A DNA stretch of 64,000 nt from Blautia liquoris (lineage in GTDB: Bacteria; Bacillota; Clostridia; Lachnospirales; Lachnospiraceae), in NCBI RefSeq assembly GCF_015159595.1, contig NZ_CP063304.1, forward strand, positions 124,001 to 188,000, read 5' to 3'. The position numbers and the translations under genes are program-made. Positions 36,749 to 45,852 of the stretch are shown piece after piece (position 1 is the first letter of the stretch; each line of letters starts with the position of its first letter). The notes beneath the pieces were generated by a model, which was not told where the DNA came from, searched no databases, and was given only the letters and a program-made list of their open reading frames with translations.

Positions 36749-37924
36749 ATGAATGAAACGAAGGTTACTGATGCAGTCCGATATATAGGGGTCCATGACA
36801 AGACCCTAGATCTGTTTGAAAGCCAATATGCAGTTCCCTTTGGAATGACTTATAATTCTTATGTAATATTAGATGACAAGATTGCGGTTATGGACACGGT
36901 GGATGAACGAGCTACCAAGGCATGGATCTCAAATCTTAGAAACGTTCTTGACGGGAAAACTCCGGATTATCTGGTGATTTCTCATATGGAACCAGATCAT
37001 GCTGCGAATGTGAAATATCTGGCCGAATTGTATCCCAATATGAAGATCGTTGCAAATGCGAAAGAATTCGCCATGATTGAACAGTTTTTCGGCGAGGATT
37101 ACAAAGAACGGGGCATTGTTGTCAAAGAAAATGATACTTTAAGCCTGGGGACACATACGCTGCAGTTTATCATGGCCCCCATGGTTCATTGGCCGGAAGT
37201 GATGGTTACGTATGAAAAATCGGAGCAGATCTTGTTTTCTGCTGATGCTTTTGGAAGATTTGGCGGAGCAGATCCGAAAGAGGAATGGACCGATGAAGCC
37301 AGAAGATATTATATCAATATAGTCGGAAAATATGGAAAACAGGTCCAGATGCTCTTAAAGAAACTTTCCGGACTTCCGGTTTCAAAGATCTGTTCGCTGC
37401 ATGGAGCAGTGCTTGATTCTGATATCGACTTTTATCTGGGAAAGTATGACACCTGGAGCAGCTACAGACCAGAAGAGGAAGGCGTTTTTATTGCATATGC
37501 GTCTATCTATGGACATACAAAGGAAGCTGCCATTCGGCTGGCCCAGATGTTAAAGAAACAGGGAAGCAAGGTTGTCCTTTGTGATTTGACGAGAGAAGAC
37601 ATCTCAGGTGCTGCTGCGAATGCTTTTCGCTACGATAAGATGGTACTTGCGTGTTCAACATATGATGGCAGTCTGTTTCCGCCTATGGAAGCATTTCTCC
37701 ACAGGTTGAAAGTGAAGAATTATCAGAACAGAAAAGTTGCACTGATTGAAAACGGAACCTGGGCACCGATGGCAAAAAAACTGATGCGGACCTATATGGA
37801 ATCAATGAAAGATGTGACAATCTGTGACACGATGGTGTCGATTAAGTCTGCTCTGAAACAGGAAAATCTGGAATGCATGGAAACTCTTGCAAAGGAGTTG
37901 TCAGATAACAGGAAGAAGGAATAA
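36749..37924 (+). CDS. Flavodiiron protein (A-type flavoprotein, FprA-like)
   Basis: Reduces O2 or NO to water or N2O, protecting an anaerobe. 391 residues. The N-terminal beta-lactamase-like domain has the diiron ligands: H-x-E-x-D-H in ISHMEPDHAANV, His in PMVHWPEVM, Asp in FSADAFGRF and His in SLHGAVL. The C-terminal flavodoxin domain (about 250-391) has the FMN loop IAYASIYGHTKEAA and CSTYDGSLFPP. Preceded by AAGGAG. A PflX-like radical SAM gene begins two bases after its stop. Confidence 0.93.
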   Translation: MNETKVTDAVRYIGVHDKTLDLFESQYAVPFGMTYNSYVILDDKIAVMDTVDERATKAWISNLRNVLDGKTPDYLVISHMEPDHAANVKYLAELYPNMKIVANAKEFAMIEQFFGEDYKERGIVVKENDTLSLGTHTLQFIMAPMVHWPEVMVTYEKSEQILFSADAFGRFGGADPKEEWTDEARRYYINIVGKYGKQVQMLLKKLSGLPVSKICSLHGAVLDSDIDFYLGKYDTWSSYRPEEEGVFIAYASIYGHTKEAAIRLAQMLKKQGSKVVLCDLTREDISGAAANAFRYDKMVLACSTYDGSLFPPMEAFLHRLKVKNYQNRKVALIENGTWAPMAKKLMRTYMESMKDVTICDTMVSIKSALKQENLECMETLAKELSDNRKKE

Positions 37925-37926
37925 GG

Positions 37927-38814
37927 ATGCATCTGTGCAGTCTTTGTCCGAGAAACTGTCATGTGGATCGTGACCTCAATCTGGGAGTCTGTAAAATGAC
38001 GGATCAGATCTATCTGGCCAGAGCAGCGCTGCATTACTGGGAAGAGCCGTGTATTTCCGGAAACACAGGTTCTGGAACAGTCTTTTTTTGCGGGTGTAAT
38101 TTGCATTGCGTGTATTGTCAGAATTATGAGATTGCCCATGCGGCTTCTGGAAAAGAGGTTTCTTTGTCACGGCTGGCGGATATCTTCCTTGAACTTCAGG
38201 ATCAAGGGGCAGCCAATCTGAATCTCGTTACACCGACACACTATGTATTACAGATTATATCTGCGGTAAAGATGGCCAGAAATCGAGGCCTTAAGATACC
38301 GCTTGTGTATAACACCAGTGGATATGAAAAAGTGGAAACGCTGAAGATGCTTGAAGGTATTGTGGATGTTTATCTGACCGATTTTAAGTACTGGGAGGAA
38401 AAGACAGCTCTTGCATATTCGAAAGCGGGTGACTATCCTAAGGTGGCGAAGATGGCGGTAGAAGAGATGGTATCACAAGTCCCTCATCCTGTGTTTGACA
38501 AGAGTGGAATGATGCAAAAAGGAGTGATTGTACGTCATCTCCTTCTTCCCGGCCATGTTCATGAAGCAAAAAATGTGGTAAAATATCTTTATGAGACTTA
38601 CGGATCTTGTATCTGTCTGAGCCTGCTGAATCAATATACACCCTCAAAAAGACTGCAGAAGAAATATCCGGAGATTGCAAGAAAGACGACAAAAAGAGAA
38701 TACGATGCCCTGACAGATTATGCCTGCACTCTTGGAATTGGTCAGGCATATATTCAGGAAGGGGATACCGCAAAAGAAAGCTTTATCCCCAGTTTCCACT
38801 ACGAGGGCGTGTAG
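37927..38814 (+). CDS. PflX-like radical SAM protein
   Basis: A 295-residue radical SAM enzyme. The 4Fe-4S site is C-x3-C-x2-C in FCGCNLHCVYCQNYE. The N-terminus has an extra Cys cluster CSLCPRNCHVDRDLNLGVCK, as in the COG1313/PflX group, named for resemblance to pyruvate formate-lyase activase. The true substrate is unknown. It follows the flavodiiron gene by two bases and its 3' end overlaps the convergent CPBP gene by 32 bases. It is not likely to be a pyruvate formate-lyase activase itself, because no glycyl radical enzyme is nearby. Confidence 0.85.
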   Translation: MHLCSLCPRNCHVDRDLNLGVCKMTDQIYLARAALHYWEEPCISGNTGSGTVFFCGCNLHCVYCQNYEIAHAASGKEVSLSRLADIFLELQDQGAANLNLVTPTHYVLQIISAVKMARNRGLKIPLVYNTSGYEKVETLKMLEGIVDVYLTDFKYWEEKTALAYSKAGDYPKVAKMAVEEMVSQVPHPVFDKSGMMQKGVIVRHLLLPGHVHEAKNVVKYLYETYGSCICLSLLNQYTPSKRLQKKYPEIARKTTKREYDALTDYACTLGIGQAYIQEGDTAKESFIPSFHYEGV

Positions 38815-39613
38815 TTTTTTTGATTCGATACAATGCATAGACGGTAAGAATGATTCCCACAATCATGGCCAGAAAGTTCAGGTAATCATCAAAATACCTG
38901 CTCTCCAGATCTGAAAGCCATGTTCCGAAGAAGTTAAAGAATGCGTGAAAAGTCATGCTTGCAATAAGAGAATTATATCGTTTTACAAGATATCCAAGCA
39001 GAATCCCCAAAAAGAATGCGTAGATTCCTTGAACAAGATTCATATGGAAGACACCGAACAGCAGTGCCTGCAGGATATTTGCAATCCAGAAGGGAGCGCC
39101 CGCCTTTTGGAATAAATGCATGGTAATCCCCCGAAAAGTCAATTCCTCCACAAGTGGCGGAAGAATAATTGTCGAAACGAACCAAAGCACAGAGTAGTTG
39201 AGCATTCCGGAGTCTTCGATCAGGTTATTGTAACTGTTCAGTGCATCCGGTATGAAGATGGACATGATCATGAATAACAAAGTCAGACTGTGCGAGACTC
39301 CAAGAGCAAGAAAAACAACCGGACCGACAGTTGACGGGCCAAAGGAGCCTCTTCTCCTGGATGAGTGCTTTTGGTATATGCCAAAAAAATACCAGCAAGT
39401 GACTGGAATCAGAGCACATGCATACATGATCGTCGAGATCAGGTTCAGGTAGTCTGGGCTGTTTGGATTTCCGGCGGGTCCAAGAAGCCGAAAGAGGAAA
39501 GCACCGGGGAACAAAATCTGCATCAGTGCAAAAAGATTAGGTACCAGAAAAAAGACTGCAAGTACCATAAGTAATGGAAGACATGCGTATAAGTATTTGC
39601 TGATTTTTTTCAC
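38783..39613 (-). CDS. CPBP-family intramembrane glutamic protease
   Basis: A 276-residue membrane protein with about seven helices. Motif 1 of Rce1/CPBP is EExxxR (LVEELTFRGITM), motif 2 is FxxxH (FGVFHMNLVQG), and the motif 3 His lies in FHAFFNFFG. Bacterial members serve bacteriocin immunity, peptide processing or membrane stress; no bacteriocin gene is adjacent. Ends inside the convergent PflX-like gene. Confidence 0.88.
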   Translation of the reverse strand: MKKISKYLYACLPLLMVLAVFFLVPNLFALMQILFPGAFLFRLLGPAGNPNSPDYLNLISTIMYACALIPVTCWYFFGIYQKHSSRRRGSFGPSTVGPVVFLALGVSHSLTLLFMIMSIFIPDALNSYNNLIEDSGMLNYSVLWFVSTIILPPLVEELTFRGITMHLFQKAGAPFWIANILQALLFGVFHMNLVQGIYAFFLGILLGYLVKRYNSLIASMTFHAFFNFFGTWLSDLESRYFDDYLNFLAMIVGIILTVYALYRIKKTTRPRSGNWG

Positions 39614-39731
39614 AGATATCTCCTTTGTACAGTATTTGCCAAATTTCTGAATGTCAATTAAAATTTGGCAGGATGATTTTTAGATAGCTGTTCTTATTAT
39701 AACACAATTCATTTATTTTTGGAGGTGACAT

Positions 39732-40823
39732 ATGAAAATTACGGACATTAAAATTGGGGAAATTTCAGTACCCCTGAAAACACCATTTAAAACTGCTCTT
39801 CGAACTGTAGACAGTGTCGAGGATATTATTGTTGAGATCCACACGGATTCTGGTCAGATTGGTTTTGGAGAGGCTCCGCCAACCGGGGTGATCACAGGAG
39901 ACACGAAAGGTGCCATTGTAGGTGCACTAAAAGATCATATCATAAAAAGCCTTGTGGGAATGGACATTGAGAATTTTGAGGAAATTATGCTGAGACTTAA
40001 TTCCTGTATTGTTGGAAATCACAGTGCGAAAGCCGCTGTCGATATTGCACTTTACGATCTGTATGGACAGCTGTATCACGCGCCTCTTTACAAGATGCTG
40101 GGAGGGTATCAGAAACAGATTATTACGGATATCACGATCAGTGTCAATTCCCCCCGGGAAATGGCAGAGGACAGTGTCGATGCGATAAAGAGGGGATTTA
40201 AGACTCTTAAGATTAAGGTTGGAAAGGATGCAGCCATGGATCTTGAGAGAATGAAAGCGATTCGAAAAGCGGTAGGTTACGATGTTGATCTTAGAATTGA
40301 CGCAAATCAGGGATGGTCGCCTAAAGAGGCAGTTAAGGTTCTCACAGATATGGAGGACGCAGGACTTAATATTGAATTTGTAGAGCAGCCTGTAAAGGCC
40401 CATGATATCGAAGGGATGAAGTTTGTAACAGACCATGTTGCAATACCGGTTCTCGCGGACGAAAGTGTATTCTCACCCCAGGATGCTCTTTCAATTCTGC
40501 AGCAGCATGCTGCGGATTTTATCAATATCAAACTGATGAAAACCGGCGGACTTTACAATGCGCTTAAGATCTGCTCTATTGCGGAGGTTTACGGCGTTGA
40601 GTGCATGATCGGATGTATGCTTGAAGCTAAGGTCAGTGTAAATGCAGCCGTTCATCTTGCGGCGGCTAAGAGTATCATTACTAAGATTGATCTAGACGGA
40701 CCAGTACTTTGCAGTGAGGATCCGGTAGTCGGAGGTTCGGTATTTGACAATGATCGGATTACTCCTTCAGATACACCGGGTCTGGGTGTGACGAAGGTGA
40801 ACGGGATTCGTTATCTCGACTAA
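39732..40823 (+). CDS. Dipeptide epimerase (L-Ala-D/L-Glu epimerase-like)
   Basis: A 363-residue enolase-superfamily enzyme. The N-terminal lid (1-130) is followed by a barrel with the K-x-K acid/base pair (TLKIKVGKD), the metal ligands Asp in RIDANQGW, Glu in EFVEQPV and Asp in LADESVFSP, and the second Lys in INIKLMKTGG. This layout fits L-Ala-D/L-Glu epimerases, which help recycle muropeptides from the cell wall. Other dipeptide specificities exist, so the substrate is inferred. GGAGG lies upstream. It converges on the FUSC-HAD gene. Confidence 0.88.
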   Translation: MKITDIKIGEISVPLKTPFKTALRTVDSVEDIIVEIHTDSGQIGFGEAPPTGVITGDTKGAIVGALKDHIIKSLVGMDIENFEEIMLRLNSCIVGNHSAKAAVDIALYDLYGQLYHAPLYKMLGGYQKQIITDITISVNSPREMAEDSVDAIKRGFKTLKIKVGKDAAMDLERMKAIRKAVGYDVDLRIDANQGWSPKEAVKVLTDMEDAGLNIEFVEQPVKAHDIEGMKFVTDHVAIPVLADESVFSPQDALSILQQHAADFINIKLMKTGGLYNALKICSIAEVYGVECMIGCMLEAKVSVNAAVHLAAAKSIITKIDLDGPVLCSEDPVVGGSVFDNDRITPSDTPGLGVTKVNGIRYLD

Positions 40824-40834
40824 GAGAACGGAGA

Positions 40835-42097
40835 TCACTTTTTGCTGTATAGTTTCTTAACTGTTTTGGCGACCTGATCGGAGTCTTTGCTTTCTACGGT
40901 GATGTCGCAGGTATCTTTGTAATCGCCAAAGCTAATAGTCTTGGGCAGATTCAGCTTTTTCTGCAGATAATGATTCATATTTTCTTTCCGGGCATTCTTG
41001 CATAGAATATGCAGGAGTGCCTGATTTTCATATTCACTTTTTTTCAGAAGAAAACGACAGTTTCGATCCAGACCTTCCTGGTTAAAATCGCTGATCAGAG
41101 CGTTCAGTCGCGTGGTATCATCCAGCAGGGTAAATGAAATCACATTCTGTTTTTCAGATCTTTTTCCCCGCATATAATTGTGGAGCGGAGAAATACGCTG
41201 CTTCTCATAATATTCTCTTTGCTGCGGGGTCTTAAAGTCCTGATAATAGATTAACAGGACATCATCGACGATAACATTCTCAAAAAAGTGAAAATTCTTG
41301 TCGTCCAGAATATGTTCAATTCTTGATACTGTCTGGCGGCTCATCATATATTTCAACAAATATTGATTTTTACCGATATCATAGAGAACGGCTCCGTCCA
41401 TGGCGATGACCGGAAGCTGCAGGTGAAGATTCTCTGCTGCTTTAAGGATTGCAGCGGGCGTGTGACTGGTGGAGAGCGTAAAGTTTGCTCCTGATCCAAT
41501 CAGATGATTCAGCTCCCTTATTGTATAAGCACTGGGGGTGCTCTTTCCGGGTAAAAGAATCTGATCGAGTCCGGAAGTAAAAAGGATATCAGTTCGCTTT
41601 TTTTGTGGAATATGGATCCAGTTTATAACATAGGACAGAAAAACGCCAAAAAGAGTGTCTGAAAATCGAAACAATACGAACAAAAAAGGTCCGCCGTCAC
41701 TGCCTCTTGACACTACTGTGGCGCTTAAAAATACGACACAGGAAATATAAGAGGCCGTTGTCATATGAAAAATTACAGTGACATATATAATTGCTGTGAT
41801 GCAGATGATAACACTTACAAGATAAAGGAAACCTTCCCTCGTGAATGCAGATATACGGATCTCAAGCATGGTTAAAAATGCTGCAAAGGAGGCGCCAACT
41901 GTAGTCCCAAATGCGCGATTAAGAGCGGTCCTTTTGCTGTTTGAAAGATCTGACTGCATCGATAATATTGACGCGATCATCGCGTAAAAAGGGCTTCGTC
42001 CCAGGTGCAAAATCCGAAATAGAAACATGATAAGAAAGGCCGTTACGGCTGTCTTGACGATACGAAGTCCTATTGTCGGAAGCGAATATGAACTCAT
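40835..42097 (-). CDS. Aromatic-acid-exporter/FUSC-type membrane protein fused to a degenerate HAD domain
   Basis: A 420-residue protein. Residues ~10-165 carry about five helices and match the ArAE/FUSC exporter N-terminus (FYAMIASILSMQSDLSNSKRTALNRAFGT; a cluster of small residues). Residues ~170-420 resemble a Cof-type HAD phosphatase: DILFTSGLDQILLPG at the first motif, SGANFTLSTSHTP at the second, PVIAMDGAVLYD, and a final FGDYKDT. The catalytic nucleophile Asp of DxDGT is replaced (SGLDQ), so phosphatase activity is unlikely; the domain may bind a ligand and gate the exporter. Its first bases overlap the AraC gene by four. Confidence 0.75.
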   Translation of the reverse strand: MSSYSLPTIGLRIVKTAVTAFLIMFLFRILHLGRSPFYAMIASILSMQSDLSNSKRTALNRAFGTTVGASFAAFLTMLEIRISAFTREGFLYLVSVIICITAIIYVTVIFHMTTASYISCVVFLSATVVSRGSDGGPFLFVLFRFSDTLFGVFLSYVINWIHIPQKKRTDILFTSGLDQILLPGKSTPSAYTIRELNHLIGSGANFTLSTSHTPAAILKAAENLHLQLPVIAMDGAVLYDIGKNQYLLKYMMSRQTVSRIEHILDDKNFHFFENVIVDDVLLIYYQDFKTPQQREYYEKQRISPLHNYMRGKRSEKQNVISFTLLDDTTRLNALISDFNQEGLDRNCRFLLKKSEYENQALLHILCKNARKENMNHYLQKKLNLPKTISFGDYKDTCDITVESKDSDQVAKTVKKLYSKK

Positions 42098-43002
42098 ATA
42101 CTTTTTTCCCCCTTACTGTTTTGCCGGTACGCACTCGGCGAACAATTGATCTGCTGCCTGAATACTCTGGCAAAGTACCCCGGACTTGAAAAGCCGGACC
42201 GCTGTGCGATTTCCGTAATTGAAAGCGAATCACGTGCGAGCAGAGGCAGACTTTTTTCTATTCTATAATACATCAGGTAGTCAAACAGTGAAACATCCAT
42301 GTACTTTTTAAAAAAGCGGCAGCATTCACTTTTGCACAGATGGATTTCATCGGCAATATCGGATAGTGTTATCTTATCAGAGTAATGCTCCTGAATATAA
42401 GATAGAATTGCCCGAAGTCTTTCAATATCTCTGACGGAATCTGTACTTTGGGTACTTTGGATTCGTTTTATATCCAGGTGATCATAGATAGAAAGCCAGA
42501 CTGTCCCAAGCAGCTGAGAAACCTTCATTTCAAATGAAACGGAAGATTCCAGATAGAGTTGATAAATCTGATGCAGATTTTTCAGTACTTCTTTTTGCCA
42601 GCCAGTCTCTTCACGTAAAACCAGAGATCCAATGGAAGGATTTGTGACAATAGGATTCACATATTTTCGCTGCAGCACGCTTCCCTCAAAACCGTAGATA
42701 ATGCGCGGGTGAAAGGTGGTGGACAGATAATAGCAGTCTTCACCGTCAATCATATGACCGGCATGAAGAGCGTTAGCGTTGCAGAAGAGGCCGTCCCCAG
42801 ATGAAAGAAGATAAGTCTGGTCGTTGACCTGATAGCTGATGCGGCCCTCCAGAATCAGCGTAATCTCTATCTCGGGATGCCAGTGCCAGTTAAATGCCCC
42901 ACGCTCATAGCGGGACAATACTTCCTGACTGATAAAAACAGGAAATTCAAAACACCCGTGTGATTTCACCTCTTTTTGCTTTTTATCTGTTTTAAGCTGC
43001 AT
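42094..43002 (-). CDS. AraC-family transcriptional regulator
   Basis: A 302-residue regulator with an N-terminal cupin ligand domain (HWHPEIEITLILEG; DGLFCNANALHAG) and a C-terminal pair of helix-turn-helices (KITLSDIADEIHLCKSECCRFFKKYM; ITEIAQRSGFSSPGYFARVFRQQINCSPSAYR). GGGAGG precedes the ATG at 43002; a longer frame adds 13 residues. It shares an ATGA overlap with the exporter gene, which is its likely target, and it also faces the gal operon promoter from the opposite strand. Confidence 0.9.
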   Translation of the reverse strand: MQLKTDKKQKEVKSHGCFEFPVFISQEVLSRYERGAFNWHWHPEIEITLILEGRISYQVNDQTYLLSSGDGLFCNANALHAGHMIDGEDCYYLSTTFHPRIIYGFEGSVLQRKYVNPIVTNPSIGSLVLREETGWQKEVLKNLHQIYQLYLESSVSFEMKVSQLLGTVWLSIYDHLDIKRIQSTQSTDSVRDIERLRAILSYIQEHYSDKITLSDIADEIHLCKSECCRFFKKYMDVSLFDYLMYYRIEKSLPLLARDSLSITEIAQRSGFSSPGYFARVFRQQINCSPSAYRQNSKGEKSI

Positions 43003-43100
43003 AAAAATCCTCCCGCAGGCATGAAACGCAAAACCTTTCAACTCTGTATCATCTCAATATAGTGTCAGAAGTAACTAATATATTTATAGAAAAATATTAA

Positions 43101-43122
43101 TAATCTCATTATAATGAGATTA
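43101..43122. promoter_or_regulatory. Perfect 22-bp palindrome in the gal / araC divergent promoter
   Basis: TAATCTCATTATAATGAGATTA, self-complementary over 22 bases, contains TATAAT (43110-43115) that would be the -10 of galK (67 bases from the start at 43167). No good -35 was found at the expected distance, so an activator is likely. The palindrome could be the operator of the AraC regulator or another dimeric factor. Confidence 0.6.
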
Positions 43123-43166
43123 CAATAGGATTGCAAGTAGTGTTCTGTATGAACAGGAGGAGAATA

Positions 43167-44339
43167 ATGGAGTTAAACGAAATCGGAAACTATTTTGACA
43201 AAATATTCGGAGGCGATGGCGATATCAGAAGATATTTTGCCCCGGGACGTGTCAATCTGATCGGGGAACATACGGATTATAATGGAGGACATGTATTTCC
43301 CTGTGCCTTGACGATGGGAACGTATCTTCTTGCAAGAAAGAGACAAGACAGAAAGCTTCGTTTCTTTTCTATGAATTTTGAGAGTGTTGGTGTAGTTGAA
43401 ACATCACTGGATCAGATGGCACCGCAAAGTGAAGGCAATTGGACTGCTTATCCCAAAGGAGTTATCTGGACGTTTGACCAGAAAGGCTATAAAGTCGATC
43501 AGGGATTCGACATACTGCTCTATGGAAATATACCCAATGGAGCAGGACTATCGTCCTCCGCATCGGTAGAACTTGCCACAGCAGTTATGCTCCGGGATCT
43601 TTGCGGATTTGAAAGCCTTTCGAATATTGACCTGGCGTTACTGGGACAGTACTCGGAAAATAATTACAATGGGGTAAACTGTGGAATCATGGATCAATTT
43701 GCCATAGCCATGGGGAAAAAGGATCATGCAATCTTTCTTGACACTGCAGATCTAAGCTATGAATATGCACCGGTATCTCTTAAGAATGCGAGAATTGTGA
43801 TCAGCTGTTCGAATAAAAAGAGGGGCCTTGGAGATTCTAAATATAATGAGCGCCGCAAGGAGTGCGAGACGGCGCTTGCCGAAATCCAGAACATAAAGAA
43901 TGTAAAAAGCCTCGGTGCACTTACGATATCGGAATTTGAAGAGGTAAAGGATGCCATCAAAGATCCTATCAGAAGAAAACGGGCGAAACATGCTGTATAT
44001 GAGAATCAGAGGACTATTATGGCAGTAGAAGACTTAAAGCAGGGCAAGATTGACGAATTTGGGCAGCTGATGAATGAATCGCATAGATCACTTCGAGATG
44101 ATTATGAGGTGACCGGTGTGGAACTGGATACGCTTGTGGAAGAAGCCTGGAAGTGCAATGGAGTGATTGGATCACGCATGACTGGTGCCGGCTTTGGCGG
44201 CTGCACGGTGAGCATCGTGGAAAAGGATGCAACAAGCAGTTTTATCACTCGCGTTGGGGAAGCTTATGAGAAAAAGATAGGATATTCAGCGGATTTCTTC
44301 GTGGTGGATATCGGTGATGGAGCAAAGAGGTTAATATAA
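43167..44339 (+). CDS. galK: Galactokinase
   Basis: Phosphorylates galactose to galactose-1-phosphate, the first committed Leloir step. 390 residues of the GHMP kinase family: signature APGRVNLIGEHTDYNGG near residue 30, ATP loop PNGAGLSSSASVE and the C-terminal SRMTGAGFGGCTVS. GGAGG precedes the ATG at 43167; an upstream in-frame codon adds 12 residues. First gene of galK-galT-galE; galT starts two bases after its stop. Confidence 0.97.
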   Translation: MELNEIGNYFDKIFGGDGDIRRYFAPGRVNLIGEHTDYNGGHVFPCALTMGTYLLARKRQDRKLRFFSMNFESVGVVETSLDQMAPQSEGNWTAYPKGVIWTFDQKGYKVDQGFDILLYGNIPNGAGLSSSASVELATAVMLRDLCGFESLSNIDLALLGQYSENNYNGVNCGIMDQFAIAMGKKDHAIFLDTADLSYEYAPVSLKNARIVISCSNKKRGLGDSKYNERRKECETALAEIQNIKNVKSLGALTISEFEEVKDAIKDPIRRKRAKHAVYENQRTIMAVEDLKQGKIDEFGQLMNESHRSLRDDYEVTGVELDTLVEEAWKCNGVIGSRMTGAGFGGCTVSIVEKDATSSFITRVGEAYEKKIGYSADFFVVDIGDGAKRLI

Positions 44340-44341
44340 AG

Positions 44342-45835
44342 ATGATTGATCTAAGTGTAAAGAAACTTGTACAGTATGGAATAGAAACCGCGTTAATATC
44401 TGATGAAGACCGCATTTATACGACGAACCGGATTCTGGAAGTGCTCGAAAAAGACAATTATGAGGAGCCACAGGAACAGGTATCCAATATAGATCTGGAG
44501 AAGACATTAAGGGAACTTGATGATTACGCTGCCGCGTCAGGCTTGCTCGAAGTGGACAGTATTGTATACCGGGATTTGTTTGACACCAGACTGATGGGAT
44601 GTCTGGTTCCAAGACCAACGGAGGTGATTTCAAGATTTCACACACTTTATCAGAAAAGTCCAAAAGACGCAACAGATTTTTTCTATAAATTTAGTCAGGA
44701 TACAGATTATATACGCAGATACCGAATTAAAAAGGATATGAGGTGGAACGTAAACAGCACGTATGGGGATATTGATATTTCGATTAATCTGTCAAAGCCG
44801 GAGAAAGATCCCAAAGCGATAGCGGCTGCAAAAAACGTGAAAGCAAGCGGCTATCCAAAATGTCTGCTCTGTAGGGAGAATGAGGGATATGCCGGAAATG
44901 TAAATCACCCGGCGAGACAAAATCACAGAATTATTCCTCTTACGATCAATCACAGTGAATGGGGACTTCAATATTCTCCCTATGTGTATTATAATGAACA
45001 TTGTATTTTACTAAGTGGTAAACATGTTCCTATGAAGATCAACAGGGATACCTTTGTGAAACTCTTTGACTTTGTAGAGCAATTTCCACATTACTTTATC
45101 GGTTCGAATGCAGATCTGCCAATCGTAGGGGGATCTATCTTAAGCCATGACCATTACCAGGGAGGACATTATACCTTTGCCATGGCAAAAGCGCCTATTG
45201 AGCAGTATTTTGAAATCCCAGGATACACAGATGTGGAAGCGGGAATTGTAAGATGGCCTCTTTCTGTGATTCGTATCAGACATAAAGATGCATCGCGGCT
45301 GATCGACCTGGGCTGGCACATCTTAGGCTGTTGGCGCAGTTATTCAGATAAGAACGCTGATATCCTGGCAGAGACAGATGGGGAACCCCATAATACAATT
45401 ACCCCTATTGCAAGAAAAGTGAGAGACACGTATGAACTGGATCTGGCTCTTCGCAATAATCTTACGACAAAAGAACATCCGCTTGGCTTGTATCATCCGC
45501 ATGAAGAATACCATCATATCAAGAAAGAGAACATCGGTTTGATAGAAGTGATGGGTCTGGCTGTGCTGCCGGCACGCTTGAAAGATGAGATGATGACTTT
45601 GGCAGATTATATTTTGACGGGAAAAGACATACGATCCGATGAGACGATAAAAAAGCATGCGGATTGGGCATATGAATTCCTGCCCAAATATCCGCAGATC
45701 AATGAGAGCAACGTGATGGATATTTTAAAAAAAGAGATTGGGAAAGTTTTTGTAGGAGTGCTCGAAGACGCCGGCGTGTACAAATGTACAGAGGAAGGCA
45801 GAAAGGCATTTTCAAGATTTCTGTACACACTTTAA
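44342..45835 (+). CDS. galT: UDP-glucose--hexose-1-phosphate uridylyltransferase (class II)
   Basis: Swaps galactose-1-phosphate for glucose-1-phosphate on UDP-glucose. 497 residues, the long Gram-positive (class II) form without the HIT-type HPHPQ motif of class I enzymes. A conserved active-site region lies around LSHDHYQGGHYTFAMAKA. Central gene of the operon, two bases after galK; galE follows after 17 bases. The start has only a weak site (AAAGAGG), so coupling with galK may help. Confidence 0.95.
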   Translation: MIDLSVKKLVQYGIETALISDEDRIYTTNRILEVLEKDNYEEPQEQVSNIDLEKTLRELDDYAAASGLLEVDSIVYRDLFDTRLMGCLVPRPTEVISRFHTLYQKSPKDATDFFYKFSQDTDYIRRYRIKKDMRWNVNSTYGDIDISINLSKPEKDPKAIAAAKNVKASGYPKCLLCRENEGYAGNVNHPARQNHRIIPLTINHSEWGLQYSPYVYYNEHCILLSGKHVPMKINRDTFVKLFDFVEQFPHYFIGSNADLPIVGGSILSHDHYQGGHYTFAMAKAPIEQYFEIPGYTDVEAGIVRWPLSVIRIRHKDASRLIDLGWHILGCWRSYSDKNADILAETDGEPHNTITPIARKVRDTYELDLALRNNLTTKEHPLGLYHPHEEYHHIKKENIGLIEVMGLAVLPARLKDEMMTLADYILTGKDIRSDETIKKHADWAYEFLPKYPQINESNVMDILKKEIGKVFVGVLEDAGVYKCTEEGRKAFSRFLYTL

Positions 45836-45852
45836 TGAAAAGGAGACTTATT

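Noticed and set aside
42094-43002. AraC protein as the sole regulator of the gal operon
   Set aside because: It overlaps and probably controls the exporter; control of gal is possible because it faces that promoter, but there is no evidence beyond position.
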